A DNA stretch of 62,783 bases from Abditibacteriaceae bacterium (GTDB taxonomy: Bacteria > Armatimonadota > Abditibacteriia > Abditibacteriales > Abditibacteriaceae), in contig JAFAZH010000001.1 in NCBI GenBank assembly GCA_019239895.1, positions 1 to 62,783 on the forward strand, given 5' to 3'. The translations under genes were made by a program, and so were the position numbers. The notes below the pieces were generated by a model, which was not told where the DNA came from, made no database searches, and worked only from the letters and a program-made list of their open reading frames with translations. This document shows positions 34,501 through 45,216 of this stretch, piece by piece; positions within the stretch are counted from its first letter, which is position 1, and the number at the start of each line of letters is the position of its first letter.

Positions 34501-34820
34501 TATGATTCCCCTTAGATTTAGCGCACCAGGTTAGCTTCGCTTGAGGCGTAACGTTAGCTCTCCAGAGTCGCAGCGAAGTTGTGAGCGTTATAGTGAGTAG
34601 TCAGTGTTATTTTATCCGACCATTAGCACTTACGGCATACATAACGATGCATAAAGATGAAAAATGAGATTCTCCCAACCGAAGATATTCTTTATCTGAA
34701 TGCGGCAACCCATGAAACGTCGTGAATTAACTTCTTGAGAAGAGTTTTAAACAAAGAAAAGCAGCCCTCACCGCACTGTGAGGGCTGCTTTTAATTTACA
34801 ATTTTATTTTCAAGTCAGGT
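34501..34820. other. Intergenic stretch with one terminator, otherwise nothing recognised
   Basis: The stretch lies between the GxGYxYP start and the giant-gene stop. Apart from the terminator at 34760-34789, no reading frame or strong promoter is seen. It should contain the GxGYxYP promoter. Confidence 0.5.
34760..34789 (-). terminator. Rho-independent terminator of the giant surface-protein gene
   Basis: A perfect 12-bp stem (AGCAGCCCTCAC at 34760-34771, complement at 34778-34789) with a six-base loop is followed on the minus strand by TTTCTTTG. It lies 31 bases past the stop codon at 34821. Confidence 0.85.
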
Positions 34821-37800
34821 TTACCGTGCAACTAATGGCCCTGCTTGCCCGTTTAGCACGTTATCTTGCATATCGCTTACACCATGCCACTGCACGGTCA
34901 ATTTATCACCAGCGTGCAAGCTGCCATCAGGCAAGCTCAGCGTCACGCTATGGGTGGCTGAGTTATAGCCCGCACTCTCGACTGTTACCACCGCGCCATT
35001 GACCATCACGGTGTAATGCGCTGCATCTCCGGCACTTTCGGCATCGAGTGCCCCTAAGAAGCGTAATTGCACACTGCTGGCAGTGACGCTCACTTTAGCG
35101 GTGGAGAGAGCTATGGTGGAAGCGGCTGCTGTTGGTTGTGGCGTGCTGCTCTTGATGGTCAAGGTGCTGTGGGCTTCGCCACGATTGCCAGCACCATCTA
35201 AGGCAATGGCCGTGAGACGATACTCACCTGCCGTCAAGTTATTGCCAGTGGGTAAGCCGCTGCGTCGCACCCACACCCCTTTACTCACATCGCCCTGCGC
35301 TAAGAAAACTACCGCTTGCACTTTACCCTGAATGGTGGGCGGCGTGACAAAACTCGCTCCGTTCCATTGTTTGCCATCGCTCACGCGCACTAAAGTCAGC
35401 AGCACCTTTTGCACGCCCGTGCCACCCACGGCATCCGCAACCTTACCGCCAATCGCAGTTAAGCTACTCAGCACGGCTTTGTCTCTGGGCGTCGTGATGG
35501 AGATGGTGGGTGGCGTATGGTCAATGATGAGGGTCAGCGAGGCACTGGCACTGCGCCCTCCGTTATCGGTAGCAAGTGCCGTCAGGTTATATTTATCATC
35601 AATCAGGAACTGGCCATTGGGTGTATTAGTGGGTAACACGCCCGCCGCCAGTGTCCAGGTGCCATTGGCTACCGTGGCCGGGAAGAAGACGGGGCTGGCA
35701 CTCCAGGAGCTACCCGTGAAATATTTACTATCGCTCTGACGCTGGATACTCACCTGCACATTCAAGGTGGCGTTGGCCGGGGCCAAGGCTTCAGCGACAT
35801 TACCGACGAGGGTGGGTAAGCTGCGGTAGACATCCCCATTGTTCACATTGTTGAAGTTCACACTCAGCACTGGAGTCGGTGGTGGCGGTGGTGTCTGATC
35901 ATCATTGAGGATGGTGCCGGTGCCCTGGTTGCGCACAATCGGCGCACCCACGGCATTGCTCAGTTGCACCAGGAAGGTCTCATTCGGCTCGACAATAGTA
36001 TCACCAATAATAGGCACATTGATGGTCTTGCTGGTCTGACCCGGTGCGAAGCTGAGCGTGCCGCTCGTGCTGGTATAGTCGCTGCCTGCCGTCGCCGTGC
36101 CGTCCGCGGTAGCATAATCCACGCTCACGGGCTTACCGCTGGGTGCCGTTAGCGTCACCGTAAAGGTCATGTTGGTGGTGCCACTGTTGCCTTCTGGTTG
36201 ACTCACATCATTGATGGCCAGAGCCGGTGGCCCATCATCATCGAGAATCGTGCCCACCCCAGCATTGGTGCTGATGGTGGCACCGCCGGTGGGCTTGGAG
36301 AGGAGTACTAAGAAGGTCTCATTATCCTCTTGCATGGTGTCCCCCACCACCGAGACCGCTATGGTCTTGGAGGTCTCACCAGGAGCAAAGGTGAGGGTGC
36401 CACTCGTGCTGAGATAATCACTGCCCGCTTTAGCCGTGCCATCAGCGGTAGCAAACTGCACACTGGCGGGCACCGTGCTGGGTGCCGAGAGGGTGACGGT
36501 GAAGGTAGCGGGGGTGACGCCGCTATTGCCTTCCAGCACACTGACGCTATTGATAGAGAGGGTGCGGGCGACGGCAGTGACGGTAATGGGCACCGTGCTG
36601 CTGGTGGTCTTGGCACCCCCGGCTCCGCTATTGCCGTTATCATTGGTGGTCATGGTGAGAGCCGCTGCTCCACTAAAGCCTGCACTGGGAGTAAAGCGCA
36701 AGCCATTGAGCGCCGCGTTCAAATTAGCCAGGCTACCGCTCACTGTAACCGTTGCCCCTCCATTGCTGCCCCCAGTGATAGTCAAGCCATTGAGCGTCGC
36801 CAGCGTGACGGTGCCATTCGTGGCTGCCAATGTGACCTGCACCGCATTGGTGCCCGCATCCACATCGCTAACCGAGAGAGCATTGTTGTTAGCGGTGGAG
36901 AAGACTAATGGCGTATCCTGATTGACACTTTGGGCACCCGGCACGCTGTTGACGGGGGCATCATTGACTGCCGTGACCGTCAATGTGACTGTAGCGGTGT
37001 TGCTAAAGGTGGTGCCATCAAAGACGTGATAGGTGAAGCTGTCGCTTCCGTTAAAGTCAGCATCGGGCGTATAAGTAAAGGAGCCATCACCATTGAGGGT
37101 GAGCGTGCCATTGGTTGGGCCGTTGAGCACTGAGGCTTTTAAGACATCACCATCAATGTCCGTGTCGTTGGCAACAACGCCAGTAAGCACGGTAGCGTTC
37201 AAGGCGGTGTCTTCGGCAGTCGTATAAGTGTCATCGGTAGCTACTGGTGCATGGTTGACATGGGTGACGGTGATAGTGACGGTGCTGCTGGCAGTCTTGG
37301 CCCCACCGGCTCCGGTATTGCCCTGGTCATTGGTGGTGAGGCTCAACGTATCGCCACTGTGGAAATGCAGCGCTGGAGTGTAGCTCAGGCCGCTCAGAGC
37401 CGCATTAAGGTTAGGCAGCGTGCCGGTGAGGGTCACAGAAGCCGTATTGTTACCCGTGACCGTTAAGCCCGTGGTGCTGCCCAGGGTGAGGGTGCCATGT
37501 GCTACTGTGAGAGTGACTTGCTCGTTGCCTACTCCGGCATCTACATCCGCAATAGAAATGAGATTGCCATTGGCGGTTGAGAAGACCAGTGGCGTGTCTT
37601 CGGGCGTGCTCTGGGCACCTGGCACAGTGTTGACCGGCGCATCATTCACCGCTGTTACCGTGATTGTCACTGTCGCCAAATTGTTGCTTAAAGCGGTGCC
37701 ATCATAGGCGCGATAAGTAAAGGTATCAGTGCCATTGAAATTAGCATTGGGCACGTAACTTAGCGAGCCATCCGCATTCAGCCCGACCGTGCCATGACTG

Positions 37801-40800
37801 GGACTCGTCACTAAAGAACCGACGGTGAGCGGGCTATTTTCGACATCGGTATCATTAGCCAGCACACCAGGAGCGGAAATTGACAGCGGCGTATCTTCAG
37901 CAGTAGTAAAGCCATCGTTATTGGCCACGGGCGGATAGTTAATGGCTGTCACCGTCAGGTTGACGGTAGCCACATTGCTATCAAGCGCACCATCGTTGGC
38001 TTTATAAGTGAAGCTGTCTGGCCCATTGTAATGTAACCCTGGGGTGTAAGTAAATGAGCCATCAGCATTCAACGCGAGAGTGCCGTGGCTGGGGCCACTC
38101 ACGGGACGCGGCGTGCCTACCGTAAGCGTATTGCTATCGACATCCGTATCATTAGCCAGCACACCATTGGCAGCATTGATGGTTAAAGGCGCGTCTTCTG
38201 TGGCGGTGTAGGTATCATTCTTGGCCACTGGGGCATCATTGACTGCTGTGATATTGAGCGTCACTGTCGCCAAATTGTTGCTTAATGCAGTGCCATCGTA
38301 AGCGCGATAAGTGAAGCTATCAGTTCCATTGTAGTTGGCATCGGGCGTGTACGTGAAAGAGCCATCGGGATTCACCGTGAGCGTGCCATGTGTAGGATTA
38401 TTAACGACTGCCCCGACAGTGAGAGTATCGCCATCTATATCGGTGTCATTATTTAACAAGCCAGTAACCGCGCTGACAGTGAGCGGCGTATCTTCGGCTG
38501 TCGTAAAGACATCGTTGACCGCGACGGGCGCATGATTAACATGCACCACCGTAATAGCCACAGCTTTAATATCCGTTAAGTTGCCGCCAGTTCCGGTGTT
38601 ACCCTGATCGTTGGTGGTAATGCCTAATGTATCGCCACTGTGGAAATGCAAAGCTGGAGTGTAAGTTAGACCCGTTAAAGCGGCGTTGAGGTTAGGCAGC
38701 GTGCCGGTGAGGGTCACAGAAGCCGTATTGTTACCCGTGACCGTCAAGCCTGCGGTGCTGCCCAGGGTGAGGGTGCCATGCGCTACCGTGAGAGTAACTT
38801 GCTCGTTGCCGCCATTGGCATCCACATCACTGACGGAAATCGCATTGCCATTCGCTGCCGCGAAACTTAAAGGTGTGTCTTCGAGTGTCGTTTGCGCTCC
38901 TGGCACAGTGTTCACTGGCGCATCATTGACGGCTGTTACCGTGATCGTAGCAGTAGCGACATTGCTATTAACCAGACCGTCGAAAGCGCGGTAGGTAAAG
39001 CTATCGGTACCGTTAAAGTCAGCATTGGGTGTGTAGGTGAAGGAGCCGTTGGGATTCAAGGTCAGCGTGCCATGTGTTGGCTGATTGACCACCGCCCCCA
39101 CAGTGAGAGTATCGCCATCTATATCCGTATCATTAGCTAATATGCCACTAGCCGCATTGACTGTCAGAGATGTATCTTCCGCCGTGCTGTAGCTATCGTT
39201 GACGGCCACGGGCGCATCATTGACGGCGGTGACGGTGAGATTCACGGTGGCGACATTGCTGTTGAGCGCGCCATCATTGGCCTGATAAGTAAAGCTATCT
39301 GGCCCATTGTAGTTGGCTGCCGGAGTGTAGGTGAAGGAACCATTGGCATTCAGCGTCAGGTTGCCATGCGCCGGGCCGCTCACAGGACGCGGCGCGCCCA
39401 CGGTGAGAGTATCGCCATCTATATCGGTGTCATTAGCTAACACGCCATTGGCCGCAGCCACCGTTAGCACGCTATCTTCCGCTGTGCTGTAGCTATCATT
39501 ATTAGCAACTGGTGCGTGATTGACGGGAGTGATATTAAGCACCACGTTATCCGTGGCGCTCCTCGCTCCGCCACTGCCTGTGTTACCCAGATCATTGGTG
39601 GTAATAGTCAACAACCCCGCATTGCGACTATGCAGAGCGGGCGTGAAGACGAGGCCATTCAAGTCACTGTTGATATTGGCGATGGTGCCGGTAAAGACCA
39701 TGCTCGCGGTGCCGTTGCCGCCGCTATTGAAAGTCAAACCAGTCGTGGCGGGCAAGGTTAGGGTGCCGTTAGTCACAGTCAAAGTGACCCGCACGGGGGC
39801 GCTTCCAGCATCTGGGTCGGAGATGGCAAGGGCATTACCACTGGCAACCGAGAAAGTTAGAGGCGCATCTTCCAGCGTGGTCTGCGTACCGGGCACCGTG
39901 TTGCTCGGTGGCTGGTTGGTGGGATAGACCACTTCCACATTGCTATAGGTGATGGTCTGGCGATTACCCGTCGGGCCGAAGGTGATAGTGCCCGCATTCG
40001 TGCCTGTACTGGTGAAGACGGGATTGACCACTCCGGTTAGGTCAACATTCAAGCTATCGAGACCAGGGCCGCCATCTACAAGCACCGGATAGTTGAGCGA
40101 AGGCGTAATGCTGATGTTGTCATTGCCGCCACCAGCATTGATGGTGACGGAACCACCGGCTGCGGGATTGGCAAAGGTGGTGGTCTCAAAGGTTCCATCC
40201 GGGCTGCTCAGTTGCGAGTTGCCACCGCCCAAATCTTGCAACACGATATTATCCGAGGTGCCCGGCAGATTGAAGATGATGTTGGTGGCCGTGCCAGTGT
40301 TAGAAATCGGGTCTAAGCCGGTGTAGCTGTAGGTGGCCGTGACGCCGCCACCGTCTAAGCTAATGTTGCCATTGTGCCCGTTGGCATCACTGGTGGTGTA
40401 GGTATAGGTGGCAGTAGTTTCCGCTCCGCCGACAATCTGCAACTGGTCGCCCGGTGCGCCGTTCTGCGGGCCGCCATTGAACGTGATGCCGTCGGCGGGG
40501 GCAAACAGGCCACCCGCCGGGTTCTTGATGGTGAGGGTATCGTTACCCGCGCCACCGTTAAAAATCAGTTGCGGCAAGCTGCTAAAGGGCACCGCCGGGC
40601 CGCCATTGAGCGAATAGGTGCCGCTATTGAGGCCGATGGCCGTGACCACCAGGGTATCATCACCATTCGTGCCGTTGAGAGCCGTGTTGGAAGTTGCTGT
40701 CGCCGTGGCGGTGCCGGTGCCGGGAATATCGGGGTAATCGCTGCTCACGCTGGCCGTGTTGGTAATGGTGGTATTATCGGGCGTATTGTTACTGACGCGC

Positions 40801-43800
40801 ACTAAGATAGTAAAGGTGGCGCTCGCATTAGCGGCAAAGCTGCTATTGGTGGCCGTCACGTTGCCCGTGCCGCCAGCCACTGGTTTGTTCAGGGTGAAAG
40901 TGGGGCCGCTACTCTGGGTGGCCGAGACAAAGGTGGTGTTGACGGGCACCGCATCAATGAGCGTGGTATTAGGTGCTGCCGCAGTATCGTTATTGGTCAG
41001 GCTAATGGTGTAAGTAATCTCCGCACCCGGAATCAGCACACTTGGCGCAGCGGTCTTGGTGAGGCCGAAGTTGGCCAGGTGTTGCACCTCGAAAGCGCCG
41101 ATGTCGAGGCGATTATGCACCACGCGAGCGAAGCCGGGGCCGCGCTGGTCAGTCTTGCCCGTGCCATCGAAGGCGGGGTCTCCGGCATCAATGGCCGGGC
41201 TGCCGTTGAGCAGGGCCATCGTGGGGGTGGGGCCGCCATTATCGGCTAATGATCCCAAAACCGGGTCTTGCCCGGTGATGTTGTGCGTGCCGGTCAGGGT
41301 CGCCCCACTAGTGTTTTTAATCAGGTTGTAATCCCCAGAATTCATGCTACCCTTGAGATCGGGGGAAGCGGGCGCCGTGTTGTTCGCCACGATGCTGTTG
41401 CTGAGATTCAAGATGTTACCGTTGTAGATTCCACCGCCTGATTGAGAAGCCGCATTATTGACCGCCGTGCTGTTATTCACCGTCAGCGTGCCCCTGAAAT
41501 TGTAAATTCCACCACCAAAGTTAGCCGCATTATTGGTCACCGTGCTGTTGCTCACCGTTAGCGTGCTGTTACTGTAAATCCCACCACCAAAGGCATTAGC
41601 TGAATTATTGGCTACCGTGCTGTTGCTCACCGTGAGTGAGCCGGTATTGTCAATCCCACCACCGCCATTGTTCGCCGCATTATTAGCAACCGTGCTGTTG
41701 CTGACCATAAATGTGCCGGTATTGCCAACGCCACCGCCAAAGCCATTAGGAGCCGAATTATTGGTCACGGTGCTGTTGCTCAGGGTGAGCGTGCCATCAT
41801 TGAGAATGCCACCACCCAAGTTATTAGCTGAATTATTGGTCACGGTGCTGTTGCTCACCGTCAGCGTATCCTCATTGAGAATCCCACCGCCGCTAAAATC
41901 ACTACTCCCACCACTAATGGTAAGACCGCTGAGCGTTGAGGTTCCGCTAAGAAAAGTGAATACACCAAATTGAGACGTGCCCCCCGCCCCGCTGCGCGCC
42001 ACTGTGAGAACGTTTGCCCCCGGCCCCTGTACATTGATGTTGCTGTTCAGGGTGGGCAACGCCGTGGTGAGCGTGATGGTGCCCGTCACGTTATTAGCAA
42101 ACTTGATGGTCGCGCCCGCATTCGCTTTGCTGTTGTTGTAACTGTTGGCCGCATTAATTGCTTCGCGCAAGGAACAATCTGTCGCGCCACAGGTGCCATC
42201 ATTGGTATCGGCGGTCTTGGTCACGGTGAAGCTGGGGCCAAGTTGATACACCGCACTCGATGCTTCACTCGTTTGCAGTTCAAAGGCTCCGATGTCGCTG
42301 CCATCGCCACCCGCCGCGTTAGAGACCGCTATGATGTCCACAGGGCGGGTCAGGCCGCGTTGATCTTTGCCGGTGCCCGCCGCGTCTTTACCCTGGTCAA
42401 CGGCTGGGCTACCCGATTGCAGGGCGATGGTGGGTGTCGGCCCGCCATTGTTTTTGAGTCCTGCCGGGTCAAGCAGCGGGTCTTGGCCGGTGATGTTGTG
42501 CGTGCCAGTCAGAGTGGCCCCACTGGTATTCCTAATCAGGTTGTAATCTCCAGAAGCCACAGTGCCTAGCAGATCAGGGCCAGTGCCAGTGAGCGCGGAG
42601 TTGTTAGCGACAATGCTGCTGTTGAGGTTCAGCGTGCCGCTAAAGCGTTCAATGCCGCCGCCGTCGAACTTGGCCGTGTTGCTGGCAATAGTGCTATTGT
42701 TCACGTTGGCCGTGCCACCGGCAATGTAAATACCAGCCCCATTGTCACTATTATTACTGGCGAGGGTACTATCATTCACCGTCAAGGTGCCCGATTGACT
42801 GAAAAGCCCACCGCCAAAACCGCCGCTATTAACAGTATTATTGCTCAGTGTGCTGTTGTTAACTGTCGTGGTGGTACCATTATAAATTCCCCCGCCACTA
42901 ATGCCAGCAGTATTATTGGAAAGGACGCTATTGTTCACCGTCAGCGTGCCGAGACCATCGGCAATGGCCCCGCCATTGGTGCCTGCGGTATTATTGGTGA
43001 GGATGCTATTGTTCACCGTCAGTGTGCCATTGAGCTGATTAATAGCGCCGCCATTGGTGCTACTTTTGCCATTGGAAAGAGTGAGATTGGCAATCGTCAC
43101 GGTGATGCTGCTGTTGGTGTTGTTGATAGTAAAAAGCGAGAAGTTAGGCGTGCCCCCCGCCCCGCTCCGCGCCACCGTGATGACACTTGCCCCCGGCCCC
43201 TGAATGCTCATATTGCTGGCCAGGGTGGGCAAAGCGGAGGTGAGCGTGAGGGTGCCCGTCACGCCGAGTTTAAAGCTAATGAGACTGCTGCCGCCCGCAC
43301 TGTTAGCCGCATTGATGGCTTCGCGCAGGGTGCAATCGTTGGCATCGCAACTGCCATCGTCATGATCTGCCGTCGTCGTAACCACAAAGGCTGCTGAACC
43401 GCCAGGACTGAACTCAAAAGCTCCGATGTCGCTGCCATCGCCACCCGCTGCGTTAGGAATGTTCGGCACATCCACAGGCCGCGTGAAGCCGCGCTGATCT
43501 GTGCCGGTAGCGTCTTTGCCCTGATCAATGGCCGGGCTGCCCGGTTGCAGGGCCATCGTTTGAGTCGGGCCGCCGTTGTCTGCTAATGGCCCCAGCAGCG
43601 GGTCTTGACCGGTGATGTTATGGGTGCCGGTGAGGGTGGCCCCGTTGGTATTCTTAATCAAATTGTAATCTCCCGAACTCATGCCGCCATTGAGATCAGG
43701 CCCTATCTGAGTTCCGTTGGGAGGAGTAGCATAGGAAGTGTTGTTGGCGACGATGCTACTGTTCAAATTCAGTGTGCCCGTATTGGCAATGCCGCCCCCG

Positions 43801-45062
43801 GTCCCGCTCGGAGCTTGATTCCCGCTAATGGTGCTATTATTGACGGTCAGGGTGCCACTGAAATTGGCAATGCCGCCGCCGTTGCCAACACTCCCATTAT
43901 TACTGGCCAGGGTACTGTTGCTGATGCTTACCGTGCCACCATTGTTCTCAATGCCGCCCCCATCCCTAAAGGTAGTATTGTTGCTAAGGGTGCTGTTGCT
44001 GATGGTGAGGCTACCGCTATTTTCGATGCCGCCCCCGCTGCCCCCAGAAACTGAATTATTGCTAAGGGTGCTGTTGCTAAGGCTCAGGTTTCCATTGTTC
44101 TCAATGCCGGCCCCACCGCCAATGGCTGAATTATTAGAAAAAGTGCTGGAGTTGATGCTTACCGTGCCACTAATGTTCTCAATGCCGGCCCCACCGCCAG
44201 AGGCTGAATTATTAGAAAAAGTGCTGGAGCTGATGCTTACCGTGCCACTAATGTTCTCAATGCCGGCCCCACTATTACTGGTGTTATTACTGGCCAGGGT
44301 ACTGTTGCTGATGCTTACCGTGCCGCCATTGTTCTCAATGCCGCCCCCGGATGCATTAGCAGCCCCATTATTGCTAAGGGTGCTGTTGCTGACCGTCAGG
44401 CTACCGCTATTTTCGATGCCGCCCCCGCCGCCCGCAAAAACTGAATTATTGCTAAGGGTGCTATTATTAAGGATCAGGGTGCCCGCATTGTTAACCCCAC
44501 CGCCCTGGCTACCTTTGAATCCCCCAGAAACCGTCAGCCCGGCAATGGTCACAGTAATTCCACTGTCCACGGTAAACACCGAGAATAAGGGTGTGCTCCC
44601 TACACTGCTACGCGCTACCGTGAGGACATTCGCGCCTGGCCCCTGAATTGTGATGTTGCTGCTCAAGTCGGGCAGAGCCGCCGTGAGGGTGATCGTGCCC
44701 GTCACCCCATTGGCGAAGGTAATCGTATCATTACCCGCCGCAGCGTTGGCATCTACAATTGCCTGACGCAAGGTGCCCGTGCCCGCATTCGGCGCCGGGT
44801 TGACACCGCCATTGTCGCCGGTATTGGTTACCGTAAACGTCGCCGCTGAAGCCGCGCCGATGCTCCACAACAGCCCTAACACTAGACTCAGCGGGAGCCA
44901 GCGGACGCGCCGCTGCTGGCGGTACCGGGCCTCTTGCCGCACCCTTTGCGCCGGAGCCGAGGGGGAGGGGGGCGTGGCGCAGGGGCCAGTCAAAGCGGTG
45001 CGGAGTTGTGGGGCGGGCTTGGTCGTGGCACGGGACATGAATGGCATAAGGCATAGACGCAT
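34821..45062 (-). CDS. Giant secreted surface protein: three beta-helix domains, tandem cadherin-like repeats, Calx-beta, Ig-like and C-terminal domain
   Basis: This 3413-residue protein has a long leader with signal cleavage near residue 73 (GAASA). Three right-handed beta-helix (choice-of-anchor Q) domains follow at about 75-560, 565-945 and 960-1320. They are rich in NSTLSNNS turns, and the second and third start with CSLREA-type motifs (CTLREAINAAN, CSLREAINAAN). A DUF11-like repeat (about 1335-1450) and a VCBS-like region come next. Ten tandem-95/cadherin-like repeats follow (about 1715-2830; motifs TAEDTxLTV, NDTDIDGDTLTV, DGSFTYTP). Two Calx-beta domains (about 2834-3057), Ig-like modules and a final domain (about 3310-3413) complete it. 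It is probably a cell-surface adhesin. AGGAG precedes the ATG by seven bases. Internal near-identical DNA blocks 1281 bases apart indicate recent duplication. Confidence 0.9.
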   Translation of the reverse strand: MRLCLMPFMSRATTKPAPQLRTALTGPCATPPSPSAPAQRVRQEARYRQQRRVRWLPLSLVLGLLWSIGAASAATFTVTNTGDNGGVNPAPNAGTGTLRQAIVDANAAAGNDTITFANGVTGTITLTAALPDLSSNITIQGPGANVLTVARSSVGSTPLFSVFTVDSGITVTIAGLTVSGGFKGSQGGGVNNAGTLILNNSTLSNNSVFAGGGGGIENSGSLTVSNSTLSNNGAANASGGGIENNGGTVSISNSTLASNNTSNSGAGIENISGTVSISSSTFSNNSASGGGAGIENISGTVSINSSTFSNNSAIGGGAGIENNGNLSLSNSTLSNNSVSGGSGGGIENSGSLTISNSTLSNNTTFRDGGGIENNGGTVSISNSTLASNNGSVGNGGGIANFSGTLTVNNSTISGNQAPSGTGGGIANTGTLNLNSSIVANNTSYATPPNGTQIGPDLNGGMSSGDYNLIKNTNGATLTGTHNITGQDPLLGPLADNGGPTQTMALQPGSPAIDQGKDATGTDQRGFTRPVDVPNIPNAAGGDGSDIGAFEFSPGGSAAFVVTTTADHDDGSCDANDCTLREAINAANSAGGSSLISFKLGVTGTLTLTSALPTLASNMSIQGPGASVITVARSGAGGTPNFSLFTINNTNSSITVTIANLTLSNGKSSTNGGAINQLNGTLTVNNSILTNNTAGTNGGAIADGLGTLTVNNSVLSNNTAGISGGGIYNGTTTTVNNSTLSNNTVNSGGFGGGLFSQSGTLTVNDSTLASNNSDNGAGIYIAGGTANVNNSTIASNTAKFDGGGIERFSGTLNLNSSIVANNSALTGTGPDLLGTVASGDYNLIRNTSGATLTGTHNITGQDPLLDPAGLKNNGGPTPTIALQSGSPAVDQGKDAAGTGKDQRGLTRPVDIIAVSNAAGGDGSDIGAFELQTSEASSAVYQLGPSFTVTKTADTNDGTCGATDCSLREAINAANSYNNSKANAGATIKFANNVTGTITLTTALPTLNSNINVQGPGANVLTVARSGAGGTSQFGVFTFLSGTSTLSGLTISGGSSDFSGGGILNEDTLTVSNSTVTNNSANNLGGGILNDGTLTLSNSTVTNNSAPNGFGGGVGNTGTFMVSNSTVANNAANNGGGGIDNTGSLTVSNSTVANNSANAFGGGIYSNSTLTVSNSTVTNNAANFGGGIYNFRGTLTVNNSTAVNNAASQSGGGIYNGNILNLSNSIVANNTAPASPDLKGSMNSGDYNLIKNTSGATLTGTHNITGQDPVLGSLADNGGPTPTMALLNGSPAIDAGDPAFDGTGKTDQRGPGFARVVHNRLDIGAFEVQHLANFGLTKTAAPSVLIPGAEITYTISLTNNDTAAAPNTTLIDAVPVNTTFVSATQSSGPTFTLNKPVAGGTGNVTATNSSFAANASATFTILVRVSNNTPDNTTITNTASVSSDYPDIPGTGTATATATSNTALNGTNGDDTLVVTAIGLNSGTYSLNGGPAVPFSSLPQLIFNGGAGNDTLTIKNPAGGLFAPADGITFNGGPQNGAPGDQLQIVGGAETTATYTYTTSDANGHNGNISLDGGGVTATYSYTGLDPISNTGTATNIIFNLPGTSDNIVLQDLGGGNSQLSSPDGTFETTTFANPAAGGSVTINAGGGNDNISITPSLNYPVLVDGGPGLDSLNVDLTGVVNPVFTSTGTNAGTITFGPTGNRQTITYSNVEVVYPTNQPPSNTVPGTQTTLEDAPLTFSVASGNALAISDPDAGSAPVRVTLTVTNGTLTLPATTGLTFNSGGNGTASMVFTGTIANINSDLNGLVFTPALHSRNAGLLTITTNDLGNTGSGGARSATDNVVLNITPVNHAPVANNDSYSTAEDSVLTVAAANGVLANDTDIDGDTLTVGAPRPVSGPAHGNLTLNANGSFTYTPAANYNGPDSFTYQANDGALNSNVATVNLTVTAVNDAPVAVNDSYSTAEDTSLTVNAASGILANDTDIDGDTLTVGAVVNQPTHGTLTLNPNGSFTYTPNADFNGTDSFTYRAFDGLVNSNVATATITVTAVNDAPVNTVPGAQTTLEDTPLSFAAANGNAISVSDVDANGGNEQVTLTVAHGTLTLGSTAGLTVTGNNTASVTLTGTLPNLNAALTGLTYTPALHFHSGDTLGITTNDQGNTGTGGNLTDIKAVAITVVHVNHAPVAVNDVFTTAEDTPLTVSAVTGLLNNDTDIDGDTLTVGAVVNNPTHGTLTVNPDGSFTYTPDANYNGTDSFTYRAYDGTALSNNLATVTLNITAVNDAPVAKNDTYTATEDAPLTINAANGVLANDTDVDSNTLTVGTPRPVSGPSHGTLALNADGSFTYTPGLHYNGPDSFTYKANDGALDSNVATVNLTVTAINYPPVANNDGFTTAEDTPLSISAPGVLANDTDVENSPLTVGSLVTSPSHGTVGLNADGSLSYVPNANFNGTDTFTYRAYDGTALSNNLATVTITVTAVNDAPVNTVPGAQSTPEDTPLVFSTANGNLISIADVDAGVGNEQVTLTVAHGTLTLGSTTGLTVTGNNTASVTLTGTLPNLNAALSGLSYTPALHFHSGDTLSLTTNDQGNTGAGGAKTASSTVTITVTHVNHAPVATDDTYTTAEDTALNATVLTGVVANDTDIDGDVLKASVLNGPTNGTLTLNGDGSFTYTPDADFNGSDSFTYHVFDGTTFSNTATVTLTVTAVNDAPVNSVPGAQSVNQDTPLVFSTANNNALSVSDVDAGTNAVQVTLAATNGTVTLATLNGLTITGGSNGGATVTVSGSLANLNAALNGLRFTPSAGFSGAAALTMTTNDNGNSGAGGAKTTSSTVPITVTAVARTLSINSVSVLEGNSGVTPATFTVTLSAPSTVPASVQFATADGTAKAGSDYLSTSGTLTFAPGETSKTIAVSVVGDTMQEDNETFLVLLSKPTGGATISTNAGVGTILDDDGPPALAINDVSQPEGNSGTTNMTFTVTLTAPSGKPVSVDYATADGTATAGSDYTSTSGTLSFAPGQTSKTINVPIIGDTIVEPNETFLVQLSNAVGAPIVRNQGTGTILNDDQTPPPPPTPVLSVNFNNVNNGDVYRSLPTLVGNVAEALAPANATLNVQVSIQRQSDSKYFTGSSWSASPVFFPATVANGTWTLAAGVLPTNTPNGQFLIDDKYNLTALATDNGGRSASASLTLIIDHTPPTISITTPRDKAVLSSLTAIGGKVADAVGGTGVQKVLLTLVRVSDGKQWNGASFVTPPTIQGKVQAVVFLAQGDVSKGVWVRRSGLPTGNNLTAGEYRLTAIALDGAGNRGEAHSTLTIKSSTPQPTAAASTIALSTAKVSVTASSVQLRFLGALDAESAGDAAHYTVMVNGAVVTVESAGYNSATHSVTLSLPDGSLHAGDKLTVQWHGVSDMQDNVLNGQAGPLVAR

Positions 45063-45216
45063 GAACGTTCTCCTGCTGGTCTTCCAGACGATGTTAAGGA
45101 TTAATCAAGTTTCTGGCAATAGCGATTCTAGAGTCATGATGTAGCCCAGCCGAGGTTGATAGAGCCGTATCCAGACTCAAGGGCGAAGGTGCCGGGGATG
45201 CATCAAAAGCGTGCTG

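Noticed and set aside
43700..44500. Regularly spaced similar DNA segments resembling a CRISPR array
   Set aside because: They are in-frame beta-helix turns (NSTLSNNS type) of the giant protein; unit length and sequence vary and there are no cas genes.
34900..44650. Many long open frames on the plus strand (for example 43828-44646 and 36436-36921) with Pro/Leu/Val-rich low-complexity translations
   Set aside because: They are antisense to the repetitive giant gene, have skewed composition and no ribosome-binding sites or family signatures.
45063..45210. Possible riboswitch in the giant-gene leader
   Set aside because: I compared it by eye with c-di-GMP, cobalamin, SAM and glycine consensus features and found no match; only a simple stem is visible.
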